Shown here: piece after piece, positions 44,241 to 53,889 of the stretch | Layout: every line of letters starts with the position of its first letter | Position numbering within the stretch: the first letter of the stretch is position 1 | Source: Luidia sarsii | Lineage: Eukaryota; Echinodermata; Asteroidea; Paxillosida; Luidiidae | Assembly: GCA_949987565.1 (NCBI GenBank) | Contig: OX465104.1 | Location: 1,169,063 to 1,233,062 of the forward strand | Length of the DNA: 64,000 bases | Direction of reading: 5' to 3' | Position numbers and translations under genes: made by a program | The notes under the pieces: model-generated | Database searches by the model: none | Seen by the model: the letters and a program-made list of their open reading frames with translations, nothing else | Told to the model about the DNA's origin: nothing

Positions 44241-47200
44241 CTGCGGAAATAACAAACCGTAAAGAGGGTCTACCGTATTTAACTAAGGAATAAATACGAG
44301 GTTAATACAAAAACTGTTGCAAACTGCTCACTGACTAAAATGACCTGCAATACATGAATCCCCAAAATACAGGGCCCGACGTTTCGATCCTAGCAGGACC
44401 TTTCTCAAAGGCCTTTGAGAAAGGTCCTGCTAGGATTGAAACATCAGGCCCTCTAATTTGTTAGATTTAAGGAATAAAAGGACAGCCTTTGACTTGTACG
44501 ACAGGCGGTTCTGCAACCGTGACGTTGACGCATCAGGCCATCGGCACGAGCATCAACTGAGAGTTCCTCAGCCTGCGATGTCGACATTCCGTCACTGTCG
44601 CAGGTCCGTCCATCGAGCAAACCAAAGCTCTCAAATGACATTCACTAGAACAGCAGTTACCAGTACGAAGGAGAGCATGCAATCTTTCAAAGCAAACATT
44701 ATTATCAGATGCAATTTGTTGTGAGAGAAAATATCTGAATCCATTTGAATTTTCAGACAAAGTTAAGGGTCTCATGTTTCGATCCTAGCAGGACTTTTCT
44801 GAAAGGGTCCTGCTAAAATCAAAAACGTCTAAATGTTGGAGTTCAGTATTAAGTAGCTACTGCATTGTTGTTACAAAAGCTAATGGAGTCTTTCCAAAAT
44901 TAGTGCTATCCATGTTGAAAACCTCTAGACAGACCATGGACCATTGGTAAGGTTTTGTGGACACACCAAACAAAAAGAGGTGTGGTTAAGCCAACAACCG
45001 GTGAGTGGCAACTAGGTAAAACAATAAGAGACTCTGACGGGAAATTGGAACCCAGCGCAGGGCTTACCTTTTTCCTGCCCCGCTTGGCCGTTGGCGTCAG
45101 TGTCCGTGACGTTCCCTCGTCCCTGGATAGGCGACTACACAGTCCGACAAATAAATGGACATTTCTGTTAAACTACACTCGGCTGGGGATCGGGAGCCAT
45201 TTTCATTTCATTTTCATAAAATGGAAAATAAAACATTGACTGGACCAGGACTCGAACCCGAGACCTCTGGAATAACGAACCAGTGCTCTTACCATCCAGC
45301 CCTTTGGATGGTGGCGGTCCCAATGGTCAACTAGTTTTTTGCCATTTTCAGAAAATTTTCAAAATTCCCAGTCAGTTTGTTATTTGTTTGACTTCATTTC
45401 GTTTTTCTTAGAAAGGGAAGAGGCTACATTGGGCCGGACTGAAAGAAAATCAGAGGCCTCAATATTCGGGAAAACAAATCAAGTCCGATTTGTGTGTCAA
45501 TGTGAATCAGATGATTTGAGTTTAGTGGGCTATATTCAGGCATGCAACTTTTTTTCTTTTCTTTTTTTATTCGGCCGTAAAAAAAAAAATCTGTAAAAAA
45601 AATAATTAATTAATTAATTAATTAATTAAAAAAATATATATTTCTTCTCCCCCATCTATTATTTAAAACACATGCTGATATCAGGTTAAAAACTTTGATG
45701 TTTACTTTTCATATTGTGTAAACAAAAATTAAATTTTCTGGGTCGGTGTACCGGTATGTCTTGAAATTGAAATATTGAATGCCTACTCTCTAAATTACAA
45801 GAGGGCAAGTTAGTTCAGGAGGAGTGACTAATTCACAACACTTGAGTAGTTAGCCATGAGTTACTCAAGTCCGAGTTTGTCATTAAACAATGGAAGATGA
45901 GTCAAGGAGTGAGTCACAAGTCAGCCTACGTCGGGTTGTCCCCTCACCTCCTGTTGTAATACTCCACCAGACGTCTGTCTATGAGGTTGTCCTCCGGTTC
46001 CCACGTGTTATACCTGAAGCGAGAAAACAGAGATGGATCATCAGTGGCCAAGTTGTCTCAGGCTCTTCCGTTTGGAAAAAGGACAGCAAAGAAAGGGTAC
46101 ATGTACAATGTACATATTGCTTGAGAGGCAGCATCTATGGCTTTGTTCGCACTAAAGTTTTAGGGGGAGTTTTTACCGAGACGACGGTAAATATGGTCCT
46201 TAGTAACCACTGTCCGCACTTGAACTTTCGACACGGGAAAGTCTTACCGAGACCGTGGTAGAAATAACCAAGCTGCTGGTGACTCAAAATAATTGCAAAA
46301 TGCAGCATGATCTCGATCCCAGAAGTAACCGCTAGACTCAGGAAAAGTAACTGAGAGGAAAACGTCCAAGGCTGTTCGCAATGGACTTAAAATGGGGAAA
46401 AAGTTCCCATCGTCTCAGTTTTTTCTGAAAAAGTAGTGCAGACAGGGCTTAACAAGATGGGGACTCAAAAATGTCAAGGGCCTGCCGTTTCAATCCTAGC
46501 AAGACCTTTTCCCAAGGGAAGAGAGAAGGGTCCTGCTAGGTCTAAGATCAAAACACTGGGCCCTCGACATTTTTTAGATTTGCATTTTGCTCACTGAAGT
46601 CGCTGAGCAGTTGACAGCAATTGTTGTAGGCCCCTAATATTTAAAATCTAAATCCATAAGGTGAAACGAATAAAGGAAAAACTGACAGGGAACTTTTTGA
46701 AAAAAATTGGGGAAAAAAAATGACTTGACCAAACTTGTACCCAAAACAGCAATTGTTGTAGGCCCCTAAAAGTCTAAATCAATAAGGTGAAACAAAATAA
46801 AGGAAAAACTGACAGGGAACTTTTGAAAAAATTCGGAAATAAAAAATGACTTGACCAAACTTGAAACGAAAACCTCATGTTTTGCGTACCAGCACTCTCA
46901 CCATCTAAGGTGAGAGGAGGAAGGTCGAGACCTTGGGGACACAAGTAGTCAGTGAGTGGTTAGTGAAAATGTACCGTAAAATCTCGGGTATAATGCGCAC
47001 CCGTGTATAAAGCGCACCCCCAACTTTCGGCTTCACCGACAGAAGAAAAAAAATCCCTCACTCACTTATTCGCCCAGCCTTTCCATTTGACGAGGTACTC
47101 CATTTTACCCTAAAATGAGAAGAAAGGGACAAATTAGAATAGAAAGCGTCACATTACAAAGTGAAAAACATATCCTTTTAAATTTAATATCAAACCGAAT

Positions 47201-47892
47201 GAAGGAAAACAACTTCTTTTTAAAAATTTAGTGGGCCTGACGTTTCAATCCTAGCAGGACCTTTCTCAAAGCCAGAGAAGGGTCCTGCTAGGATCGAAAC
47301 GTCAAGCCCACTAAATTTTGAGATTTGGTTTTTGGTAATTTTAGTCAGCAAGCAGTTTGCAACTTATTTGTATATCACTTCTTTTTTGATACAAAATGAT
47401 TCATGATTCACTGTACTGTACTAGCCCTTGTACTATTTGTAGTTGTACTTGTAGCACAACAATCAAAAACAAAAAATGTTGAAAAGGGAGTAAAACTAGG
47501 GCTACAGTTACTGTAGTTAGGGGACATTCGGGACAACCTGATTTTATCAAGCAAGGTTTTTTCATGGTCAGGCAGCTTTGAGTCGTTTATAAATGGGGTC
47601 GATTTTTTTCTGGCTTTTTTTTCCGCAGTGGCTGTTAGTGTTGTTACGGCAGTCGTCCGTGTGGTTCCCTGACTTCACTGTATATGTCAGGATGTTTAGC
47701 TCTTGGAACCAGACTATCACCTAATAGACTGGTTCAACCAGCCTGCAATGCTGACGAAATACAATCAAGTCCACATGGACGACTGCCGTAACAACAGCCA
47801 CTGTGGGGTTTTTTTTCACCTACCTTTCGAATCCTGTGGTCTCTCAGCTCTTCGGCCGCGTAGACTTGCTCTCCGAGATCCTTCAGCTCCAT
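43218..47892 (-). CDS. CBX: Polycomb-class chromobox protein (CBX2/4/6/7/8 type, Pc homologue)
   Basis: Five exons (47892-47824, 47109-47066, 46013-45948, 45122-45068, 44240-43218) join in frame with GT-AG introns to 1257 nt, 418 residues plus TGA. The start has a full Kozak context (GCCGCCGCCATGG) and begins MELKDLGEQVYAAEE, like vertebrate CBX6/7/8. The chromodomain spans about residues 10-60; Tyr11, Trp32 and Trp35 fill the aromatic-cage positions that bind trimethyl-Lys27 of histone H3. '[20 protein letters not shown]' is diagnostic. 'AKRGRKK' (about 72-78) and 'RGPRPKPK' (about 229-236) are AT-hook-like. The middle is a basic, Ser/Pro-rich linker. Residues about 331-371 form the Polycomb box ('SEVLVTDVTSQDVTVTV' then 'GFFK'), which in this family contacts RING1 of PRC1. 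A Gly run and a tail of about 47 residues follow, which is unusual. Expected role: nuclear H3K27me3 reader in PRC1. Invertebrates usually have one such gene; the exact vertebrate paralogue is not assignable. Confidence 0.97.
44300..44467. mobile_element. Hairpin MITE family M, copy 10 (CBX intron 4)
   Basis: Flank 'ttgcaaactgctcactgact' and both arms are present, with a very short loop. It lies about 60 bp upstream of the exon 5 acceptor on the transcribed strand. Confidence 0.9.
44755..44850. mobile_element. Hairpin MITE family M, copy 11 (CBX intron 4, partial)
   Basis: Arms 'catgtttcgatcctagcagg' and 'ggtcctgctaaaatcaaaaa' are recognisable; flanks are missing. Confidence 0.75.
45068..45122 (-). 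CDS. CBX: CBX exon 4
   Basis: 55 nt, acceptor 'cgcctatccag', donor AAAAAG|GTAAGC. Encodes 'DEGTSRTLTPTAKRGRKK', ending in an AT-hook-like basic motif. The frame joins exon 3 and exon 5 without a stop. Confidence 0.92.
45225..45350 (-). mobile_element. tRNA-derived SINE, copy S4 (CBX intron 3)
   Basis: On minus, B-box GGTTCGAGTCC (plus 45248-45258) is a perfect match to the pol III consensus. The A-box region is shortened ('aagggctggatggtaagag'). The head reads 'aactagttgaccattgggac'. It lies about 100 bp upstream of exon 4 on the same strand as the gene. Confidence 0.8.
45601..45640. repeat. (TTAA)n microsatellite in CBX intron 3
   Basis: 'aattaattaattaattaatt' followed by A and TA runs. 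Confidence 0.85.
45948..46013 (-). CDS. CBX: CBX exon 3
   Basis: 66 nt, acceptor 'tctcgcttcag', donor AG|GTGAGG. Completes Lys38 and encodes '[20 protein letters not shown]', the last strand and C-terminal helix of the chromodomain. Confidence 0.95.
46448..46635. mobile_element. Hairpin MITE family M, copy 12 (CBX intron 2)
   Basis: Diverged arms 'gggcctgccgtttcaatcct' and 'gggtcctgctaggtctaag', followed by 'cgctgagcagttgacagcaa', a mutated form of the usual flank. Confidence 0.78.
46660..46920 (-). mobile_element. tRNA-derived SINE, copy S5 with duplicated tail (CBX intron 2)
   Basis: The tail phrase 'aataaaggaaaaactgacag' occurs twice (near 46666 and 46797), each time with 'ggaactttt' after it. 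The tRNA-like part is eroded ('gcgtaccagcactctcacca'). Confidence 0.6.
47066..47109 (-). CDS. CBX: CBX exon 2 (44-nt microexon)
   Basis: Acceptor 'ttctcattttag', donor AATAA|GTGAGT. Encodes 'GKMEYLVKWKGWAN' and two bases of the next Lys. It carries aromatic-cage Trp32 and Trp35, so skipping it would destroy methyl-lysine binding and shift the frame. As I recall, vertebrate CBX genes have the same very short exon here. Confidence 0.95.
47220..47380. mobile_element. Hairpin MITE family M, copy 13 (CBX intron 1)
   Basis: Both arms are well preserved ('agtgggcctgacgtttcaat' and 'aggatcgaaacgtcaagccc') with the reverse flank 'agtcagcaagcagtttgcaa'. Confidence 0.9.
47624..47805 (-). mobile_element. 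Fold-back hAT-like MITE, copy 2 (CBX intron 1, next to exon 1)
   Basis: Same element as 37551-37733 but inverted: its interior is the reverse complement of copy 1. One arm has a 5-bp insertion ('gttagtgttg') and the other lacks about 8 bp. Flanked by T-runs on the plus strand. It begins about 18 bp inside the intron from the exon 1 donor. Confidence 0.88.
47824..47892 (-). CDS. CBX: CBX exon 1
   Basis: 69 nt, 23 codons from the start Met through 'RDHRIRK', phase 0. Donor AAAG|GTAGGT. It encodes the first chromodomain beta strand with the first aromatic-cage residue (Tyr11). Confidence 0.95.
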
Positions 47893-48300
47893 GGCGGCGG
47901 CCTGCTTCGTCCTAGACCGACTACAGAGGCAGCAACTTCAAGGTGACCACCCCTCACACACCCACGGGAGCGCGCACCAGGGCCAAGCCACTCGGCCCGG
48001 CCGTCCCACGCAGCAGACGGCCCCACGAACGACTCGGTGAAAACACGCCAGCTGCTCCGGAGAAGAGACTGTCCGTCTCTCTCTCCCCACTCCAAACCTC
48101 TCAGGAAAACTCCGAATCTGACGTCTCCTAGCACAGAAAAGCTACCCAGACGCTCACGTTCATATGGGCTCGACACGATATCCAGAAAATCAACAAAAAA
48201 GCCGACGAAATCGAGCAACAATTCGACAAAAACGAGTAAAAACCACGACATCAACAAGTCGTGGACGTCGGATCGAACCACAGCAGAGCCCAAGTCCGAG
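47893..48300 (-). promoter_or_regulatory. CBX 5' flank (5' UTR and probable core promoter)
   Basis: Directly upstream of the CBX start on the minus strand, CpG-containing and non-repetitive, unlike the introns. No TATA box is obvious. The 136-codon minus frame here has no stop upstream of the Met in one other frame but shows no protein motif, so it is taken as untranslated. Transcription start not determinable. Confidence 0.4.
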
Positions 48301-49869
48301 TAACTCAGCCCGACTTTTATTTTACCGAATATCCATCGAAAAGAGCGCAGTCGAGTCTGCCCAGCTCAGGACTGGCATGGGGCTGTATTCAAGCAGCTCT
48401 TCCAAGACGGTGCTGTGGTGGAAACGAGCTCAGAATCGCCATTTTGGGGTGTTTTTTAGGGGGCCCCTGAGCCCCGAAAACTGACACAGGAAGGCTACTG
48501 TTATAATTCGCGTGCAATGCTATGGGCTTGACCTCTCCTATGGTTCACTGTGTACAAACTCAGTGCAGCTGCGTCCCAGCATTTGATACCATCCCATAAT
48601 AGGGCGTCGTGACGTCGCCCACACTGCCCCCAACTTGAGGGCGGGCTACTAGCTGGGTTAATGGCGTCGGGGTGCATAACACTAAATAGAGCTCCCATTG
48701 AACACTACAAAAACACTCACTTTCAAAGCCAATTATCCCACACCCCAAAGTCTCTCAGCTCTTGTAGCTTGACTGAAAATTGTAGTTTGGACCTTCATCT
48801 CTCAGATTCTTTTCAATTTTAGTGCCCTTACCCCCAGAAAAAACACCCCCTAAATGTGTAGCCGTCCAAGCCGAATTTCTGCAAGGATTTTGGGGTGGAC
48901 CCCTCCACTTCCACAGCCAAATAGGGCCACATTTAAAGCCGGATATGGCCCAAATTACATACCAAATTGAAGAGTGAACCCCAGGTTGTCTTAATCGTCG
49001 TCCGCGGATCCGGGGAGGCGATATTTTGTCCGTACCACATAAACGCTATAATACCCATATGTTTGTGCACAAACAAAGTATGAAGAATTTAGTCTCAGGT
49101 CACTAAGATTGTTCAAGAAAAAAAAATCACCGGTCGTGGCATTGGCTGTGGCTTTCCTTTACACGCGAGCCTACGGGAAAGTGGCTTTCCACCGCTGTCG
49201 GTGGCGCCGTGTGCAAATCGAAGTCGTAGCCGTGTGAATTGGGCTCGCTCGAGGGTCCCTCGGAGTCGTCTACTGTGGCCTTGAAAGGACTTTGCACTCG
49301 AATAATTATAGCATACAGGTTAATAAATTATTACTTTCTTCTTTAGCAATAACATTTTTTACTTCGTTCAATCAAAATATCAAACTAAAAAAATGTTCAG
49401 GAATTTATCGAAAGAATTTTTTATCAAAACAACTAATTTGAAGGTACTGAAACACAAAACATAGGGTTTATTTCATGTCACAGTGATAAATTCTTGAAAA
49501 ATAATGTGCCAGAATAGCTTTTTCAAAAGTACCTTTTTCAGGTACAGAAATGATTCCAGTATTTCTTCGACACATTGATTCATTTGCCAGGTCTCAGAGC
49601 AGCTGAGAAGGTCGGTCACATGATCCAATTTACAGACAGTGTAATTTCTACTTAATAGCAATGTCGTCGCTAGTATTTGTTTTTGGTTTTTGTCGAAGCA
49701 ACGTCTATGTCATACGCGGCTATGCAACGCGAATGCAACGCGCATGCAACAATTAAGCAATGATGAGAATGACGAGATACCGCACCCCTAGCCTCTTAAT
49801 CTCAAATTAATTTGTGGGCTACAGGCCCAATCTTTTCAACACGGGCCCACACGGCCAACATAAATCACA
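48301..49869. other. Unassigned sequence upstream of CBX
   Basis: No exon or known repeat. 'agtccgagtaact' at about 48294-48306 matches 13 bases of the terminal repeat of the fold-back element at 52432-52767 and may be a relic or coincidence. Confidence 0.4.
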
Positions 49870-50498
49870 GGCCCAGCGGCCAACACAAATCACATGGGGA
49901 ACACACCCACGGAGGGCCCAGCGGCCGTAACAAACAGGGAGGCCCAGCGGCCAACACAAATCACATGGGGAACACACCCACGGAGGGCCCAGCGGCCGTA
50001 ACAAACAGGGAGGCCCAGCGGCCAACACAAATCACATGGGGAACACACCCACGGAGGGCCCAGCGGCCGTAATAAACAGGGAGGCCCAGCGGCCAACACA
50101 GATCACATGGGGAACACACCCACGGAGGGCCCAGCGGCCGTAACAAACAGGGAGGCCCAGCGGCCAACACAGATCACATGGGGAACACACCCACGGAGGG
50201 CCCAGCGGCCGTAACAAACAGGGAGGCCCAGCGGCCAACACAAATCACATGGGGAACACACCCACGGAGGGCCCAGCGGCCGTAACAAACAGGGAGGCCC
50301 AGCGGCCAACACAAATCACATGGGGAACACACCCATGGAGGGCCCAGCGGCCGTAACAAACAGGGAGGCCCAGCGGCCAACACAAATCACATGGGGATCA
50401 CACCCATGGATGGCCCAGCGGCCGTAACAAACAGGGAGGCCCAGCGGCCAACCCAAATCACATGGGGAACACACCCATGGAGGGCCCAGCGGCCGTAA
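49870..50498. repeat. 71-bp minisatellite, about 8.9 units
   Basis: The unit reads 'ggcccagcggccaacacaaa', 'tcacatggggaacacaccca', 'cggagggcccagcggccgta', 'acaaacaggga'. The 12-mer GGCCCAGCGGCC occurs twice per unit, so the 71-mer arose from a shorter sub-unit. Copies differ at only a few sites (caa/cag, acgg/atgg). The recurring 69-codon minus frames at 71-bp spacing are artefacts. Confidence 0.97.
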
Positions 50499-50998
50499 TT
50501 ATCTTGAATTTCATGTGAATCACCACGCCAATAAATCCCCAACCCCGGTGGGAAAGATTTAGCGTACTACATGCAGTATAGTAGCAGCATCAGGTTATGT
50601 ACTGATTGTACAGGCTCGTGTGTTATCATAATGCTCAAAAGATGATGTATACGAGAGACTGTTTGGTTCATGGAAAGGGCGCCCCCTCGGGGTTAATATT
50701 GGGACGAATAAAAAGATAACGTGGATCCCCACATTATGAACAGGTAAACCGTTTCAGAAACGTTCAGCGATTTACGGCGATGCTGTCACACGGAACGGGC
50801 GCCCCCTATCGACGAAATTGTATTAATGTTGCTAAAATGAAAAAAAAACCTCAATAGGCATACAGTAAAGAGGGCTTTTTTAGTCATGTTAGTTCAATGG
50901 TCAATCGACACTTGTCAACGATCTTGACAGAATCGGAAGAGTAAACCTAGAAATTATATCCATACAGCGAGGAAACATGCTATATCCCAGCTTTTCTG
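50499..50998. other. Unassigned sequence
   Basis: The phrase 'gggcgccccct' occurs twice (near 50678 and 50799). No gene. Confidence 0.4.
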
Positions 50999-51440
50999 AT
51001 TTAGAGAGAGAGAGAGAGGAGGGGGAGGGAGAGGGGAGGGTGAGAGAGAGGGGGAGGAGAGGGAGGGGGAGGGAGAGGGGAGGGTGAGAGAGAGGGGGAG
51101 GAGAGGGAGGGGGAGGGAGAGAGAGAGCTGAGACGGAACACCGCCATAGAACAGAGACGGATGGGGAGGATAGAGATGAGAGACAGAGAGAAAGAGAATG
51201 ACACTGAGAGACAAACATTTATAGAAAAATAAATGCAGGGATTACCAATGAAGGTTGTAAAACAGCTGGAGAGAGAGGCCAATTGAGAGACAGAGACAGA
51301 GAGACAAAGAGACAGTGACAGAAGTCAGAGAGACAGGCAGAGAAAGACAGACAGACAAAGAGACAGTGACTTCGAAGAGAGACTGAGAGACAGAGACAGA
51401 GACAGAGACAGAGACAGAGACAGAGACAGAGACAGAGGGA
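50999..51440. repeat. Purine-rich GAGGGGGAGG and (CAGAGA)n tract
   Basis: A duplicated block of about 53 bp ('gagaggggagggtgagagag') lies at 51020-51120. Then degenerate 'gacagagaga' and perfect (GACAGA)n at 51388-51440. Confidence 0.93.
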
Positions 51441-51479
51441 CAGACAGTGGGCGCCCAGTAATTATCAATACATTATGGG

Positions 51480-52331
51480 GAGTCGTTGCATCGCATTGAC
51501 CGCATTTTGACTACTCTTTACACTATGGGGGAAAAAAATAATGCGATAACCCTGCCGACGCCTGGCACCGATAGCGACCAATCACAGCCGGCGATCTATT
51601 GCCGCGGCCGCCGCCGAAGCGTGCCCTCCCCTGATTGGCCGGGGCCCCGATTGACGTCACGCGATTACTCAACGCGGGGGAACCCCCTTCCTCTTCCCCG
51701 GTGCTATTCTCGGTGACACCGGGGTCACGCCACACACAATAACTCGCCCCATTCAAAACGCGAGCAGCCGGCGAACTTGCAATGAATAATTCCGCATCCG
51801 CCGCACGCACAACCCCCGTTTCATTTTGTGGATCGAAAGGGACTTTTTTTTTTTCGAGGGGAGGGGGATTAACATTTTGTCTTCATTTCTAGCCAAGCCG
51901 TGGTGGATAAAGGGCTTATTTAGTGGGCGTGCGGACTGCGCTGGACTTTTAAAAATAGCCGCAAAGGACAGCGGTAAGAATCGTGTCCACCTCGGTATCT
52001 GAGCTCTCGAACGTGGGGGGCTGGAGTCGACTGTGGCGACTTTTTCTGGTGCATCGTGGGTTTTTTTCTCCCGCCCAGGCGGTGACGCAGGTAACGGGCT
52101 ATGGCAACGGAGGTATTTAGTCCGATCTTCTTTCACTTTCGTTTCCTCCCGGGTCGTTAGGTGGCCGTGGGGGCACGGTGGTGGTGTGGAGATCACGGGG
52201 TAACGAGATGAGTGTCGTTCCCGGTGATCCGAGGGGGTGAAGGGAAAGGGCTTACACACTGGCCGGGCGTGACCGTGTCGTACTCGCTCTTTGGACCGGG
52301 CGCCTGGCCGCTGCTGACGGGGAACTTCGCG
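51480..52331 (+). promoter_or_regulatory. CpG-rich promoter-like region
   Basis: GC- and CpG-rich island among AT-rich and repeat DNA. Contains CCAAT in both orientations (51578-51582; ATTGG 51634-51638), a perfect CRE TGACGTCA (51652-51659) and 'gccgcggccgccgcc'. No TATA box noticed. It precedes a candidate first exon on plus. A 195-codon minus frame overlaps (51753-52340) without recognised motifs. Direction is inferred from the splice donor at 52403. Confidence 0.45.
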
Positions 52332-52402
52332 ATGCTGCACGCTGGCTCCAATTCCTCCGATCGTTCCCGGTCGACGACACCGATGAACGCTTCTCGAAGC
52401 GG
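52332..52402 (+). CDS. Candidate first coding exon, product not recognised
   Basis: The frame starts 'MLHAGSNSSDRSRSTTPMN' and ends 'ASRS' plus two bases at AGCGG|GTAAGT, a near-consensus donor. An in-frame upstream Met at 52212 would add 40 residues. The peptide is polar and Ser-rich as many N-termini are. I found no in-frame continuation downstream (the exon candidate at 61.6 kb would create a stop when joined), so the partner exon is unknown or outside the window. Support is CpG context plus donor only. Confidence 0.35.
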
Positions 52403-52431
52403 GTAAGTCAATTTCTGAGCGTAATTATATA

Positions 52432-52767
52432 TAGTCCGAGTAACTTGGACCCGACAAGTCACCCTTTTTTATCGAATTTTGAAATTTTGAGTTTCGGGTG
52501 ACTGTAGGGTCCAAGTCAAACCGAGTCATGATATGGATTATGTGTACAAACCGCCAAAAACATTTCGACCGAAAAACTACCCGACACAAACCCCCAGATT
52601 TACCGCCGAAAACACCCGTATCACCGTCCTACGTGCCCATTTTTGGATTCAGTGAGAATCAAGGATTCTAATAGTAATACTGGTCATTTGCTTTACTCAC
52701 CCGAAACTCAAAATTTCAAAATTCAATAAAAAACGGGTGACTTGTCGGGTCCAAGTTACTCGGACTA
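52432..52767. mobile_element. Fold-back element F with 9-bp target duplication
   Basis: 336 bp with terminal inverted repeats of about 70 bp, nearly identical between arms, starting 'tagtccgagtaacttggacc'. Directly flanked by AATTATATA on both sides (52423-52431 and 52768-52776). A 9-bp duplication with long inverted repeats suggests a Mutator-like non-autonomous element. Near-identity of the arms suggests recent insertion. Confidence 0.9.
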
Positions 52768-53138
52768 AATTATATACAGTGTCTAATTGAGAACAGAAAA
52801 ACCCTTCTTTGTTGAAGTACATTCTCCTCGATACAAACTCATCATAGGCCAATGACTTTTCAAAGTATGAGTTATGAATATGAGTGGTGCCAAGCGGTAC
52901 ACACGCAATATTATAGATTCGAATCCACCGCACGACCTTCATCAGCTCAATGGTAAAGCAGGGGTCGCACTACAAGGCATACACATTGTTAGATTACGCA
53001 CCGTGTAACGCAAATTCTCATTGAATCTTGTACGTTTCTGAGTTTTGTCCGCAAAGGCGTTTTCACGAAGTTGCGAGGTCATTCAATGTTCTTGATAATT
53101 ATGTTTTTTGGTGTACACCCACACGATGCTCAGAAAAA

Positions 53139-53391
53139 TGTGACCCGGCACAACAACATGAAGAATATCCCACCAAAACACTTTTCGAGTAAACAACGCC
53201 TGAAGTTAAAGTATCTTCACAATTCGATTACAAATCAATTTTCTTATTTTTGTATTTTCGGAATTTCTAAGTATTAGAGGATGTTATATTTTGATATCAT
53301 TTGAAAGCTAATGGTATACTCTTTCACATCATTAGAAAATCTCTAAATCGGTAAAGTGGGGTTATTCCTCATTATGCTGTGCCGGGTCACA
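53139..53391 (-). mobile_element. MITE element C, copy 2 (253 bp, inverted)
   Basis: Same length as 23835-24087 and its reverse complement apart from scattered substitutions. Ends 'tgtgacccggcacaac' and 'ctgtgccgggtcaca'. Confidence 0.88.
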
Positions 53392-53456
53392 TATACGTGT
53401 CTTTACGTAGTCGATTTCACGAAACTCGTAGCAACGTGCGACCTAACAACAAACAA

Positions 53457-53511
53457 GGGCTTTGAGAAAGGTCCTGCTAGGATCGAAACGTCAGGCCCAC
53501 TAAATTTTAAC
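53457..53511. mobile_element. Hairpin MITE family M, copy 14 (single arm)
   Basis: Only one arm: 'ctttgagaaaggtcctgcta' through 'ggcccactaaattttaaca'. Sequence is almost consensus, so the other arm was lost without much decay. Confidence 0.85.
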
Positions 53512-53559
53512 AAACAAGACCGATAGCTATGCAATGAAACTGCACGGTGGTTTGTCCAT

Positions 53560-53695
53560 CGTAAGTTGGATTACGATTAATCGTAAGTTGGATTACGATT
53601 AATCGTAAGTTGGATTACGATTAATCGTAAGTTGGATTACGATTAATCGTAAGTTGGATTACGATTAATCGTAAGTTGGGGTACGATTAATAATT
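53560..53695. repeat. 22-bp palindromic tandem repeat, six units
   Basis: The unit is 'cgtaagttggattacgatta' plus 'at'. The junction forms the perfect palindrome TTACGATTAATCGTAA in every unit. The last unit is variant ('ttggggtacgatt'). Confidence 0.95.
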
Positions 53696-53889
53696 TGTAA
53701 GGCTTGCAGCAAATAATGGCCCAACTGCATTGTCGTCCCTGTATTGATGATAGGATCTAGCGATGATCTGTTTTATGAAGTGAAACTGTACTTCGCAGGG
53801 TCGAAGCGAAAACTGAGAAAGCTTATGGGCAAAATAATCGAAATTCCTCGGTCACATCCTGTGCAAAAAGGGTTTTGGGGATAAGAGAG

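Noticed and set aside
43228..44262. Additional ORFs on both strands over CBX exon 5
   Set aside because: Shadows of the GC-rich coding exon; only the minus frame ending at 43218 carries the Polycomb box.
48290..48325. Second copy of fold-back element F
   Set aside because: Only 13 consecutive bases match the terminal repeat and no partner arm is visible.
49870..50498. CRISPR-like array
   Set aside because: Units are contiguous near-identical 71-mers without variable spacers, in a eukaryotic context.
51753..52340. 195-codon minus-strand frame in the CpG-rich region
   Set aside because: No recognised domain; it overlaps the promoter-like region, and the strand-specific splice donor supports plus. 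High GC lengthens chance frames.
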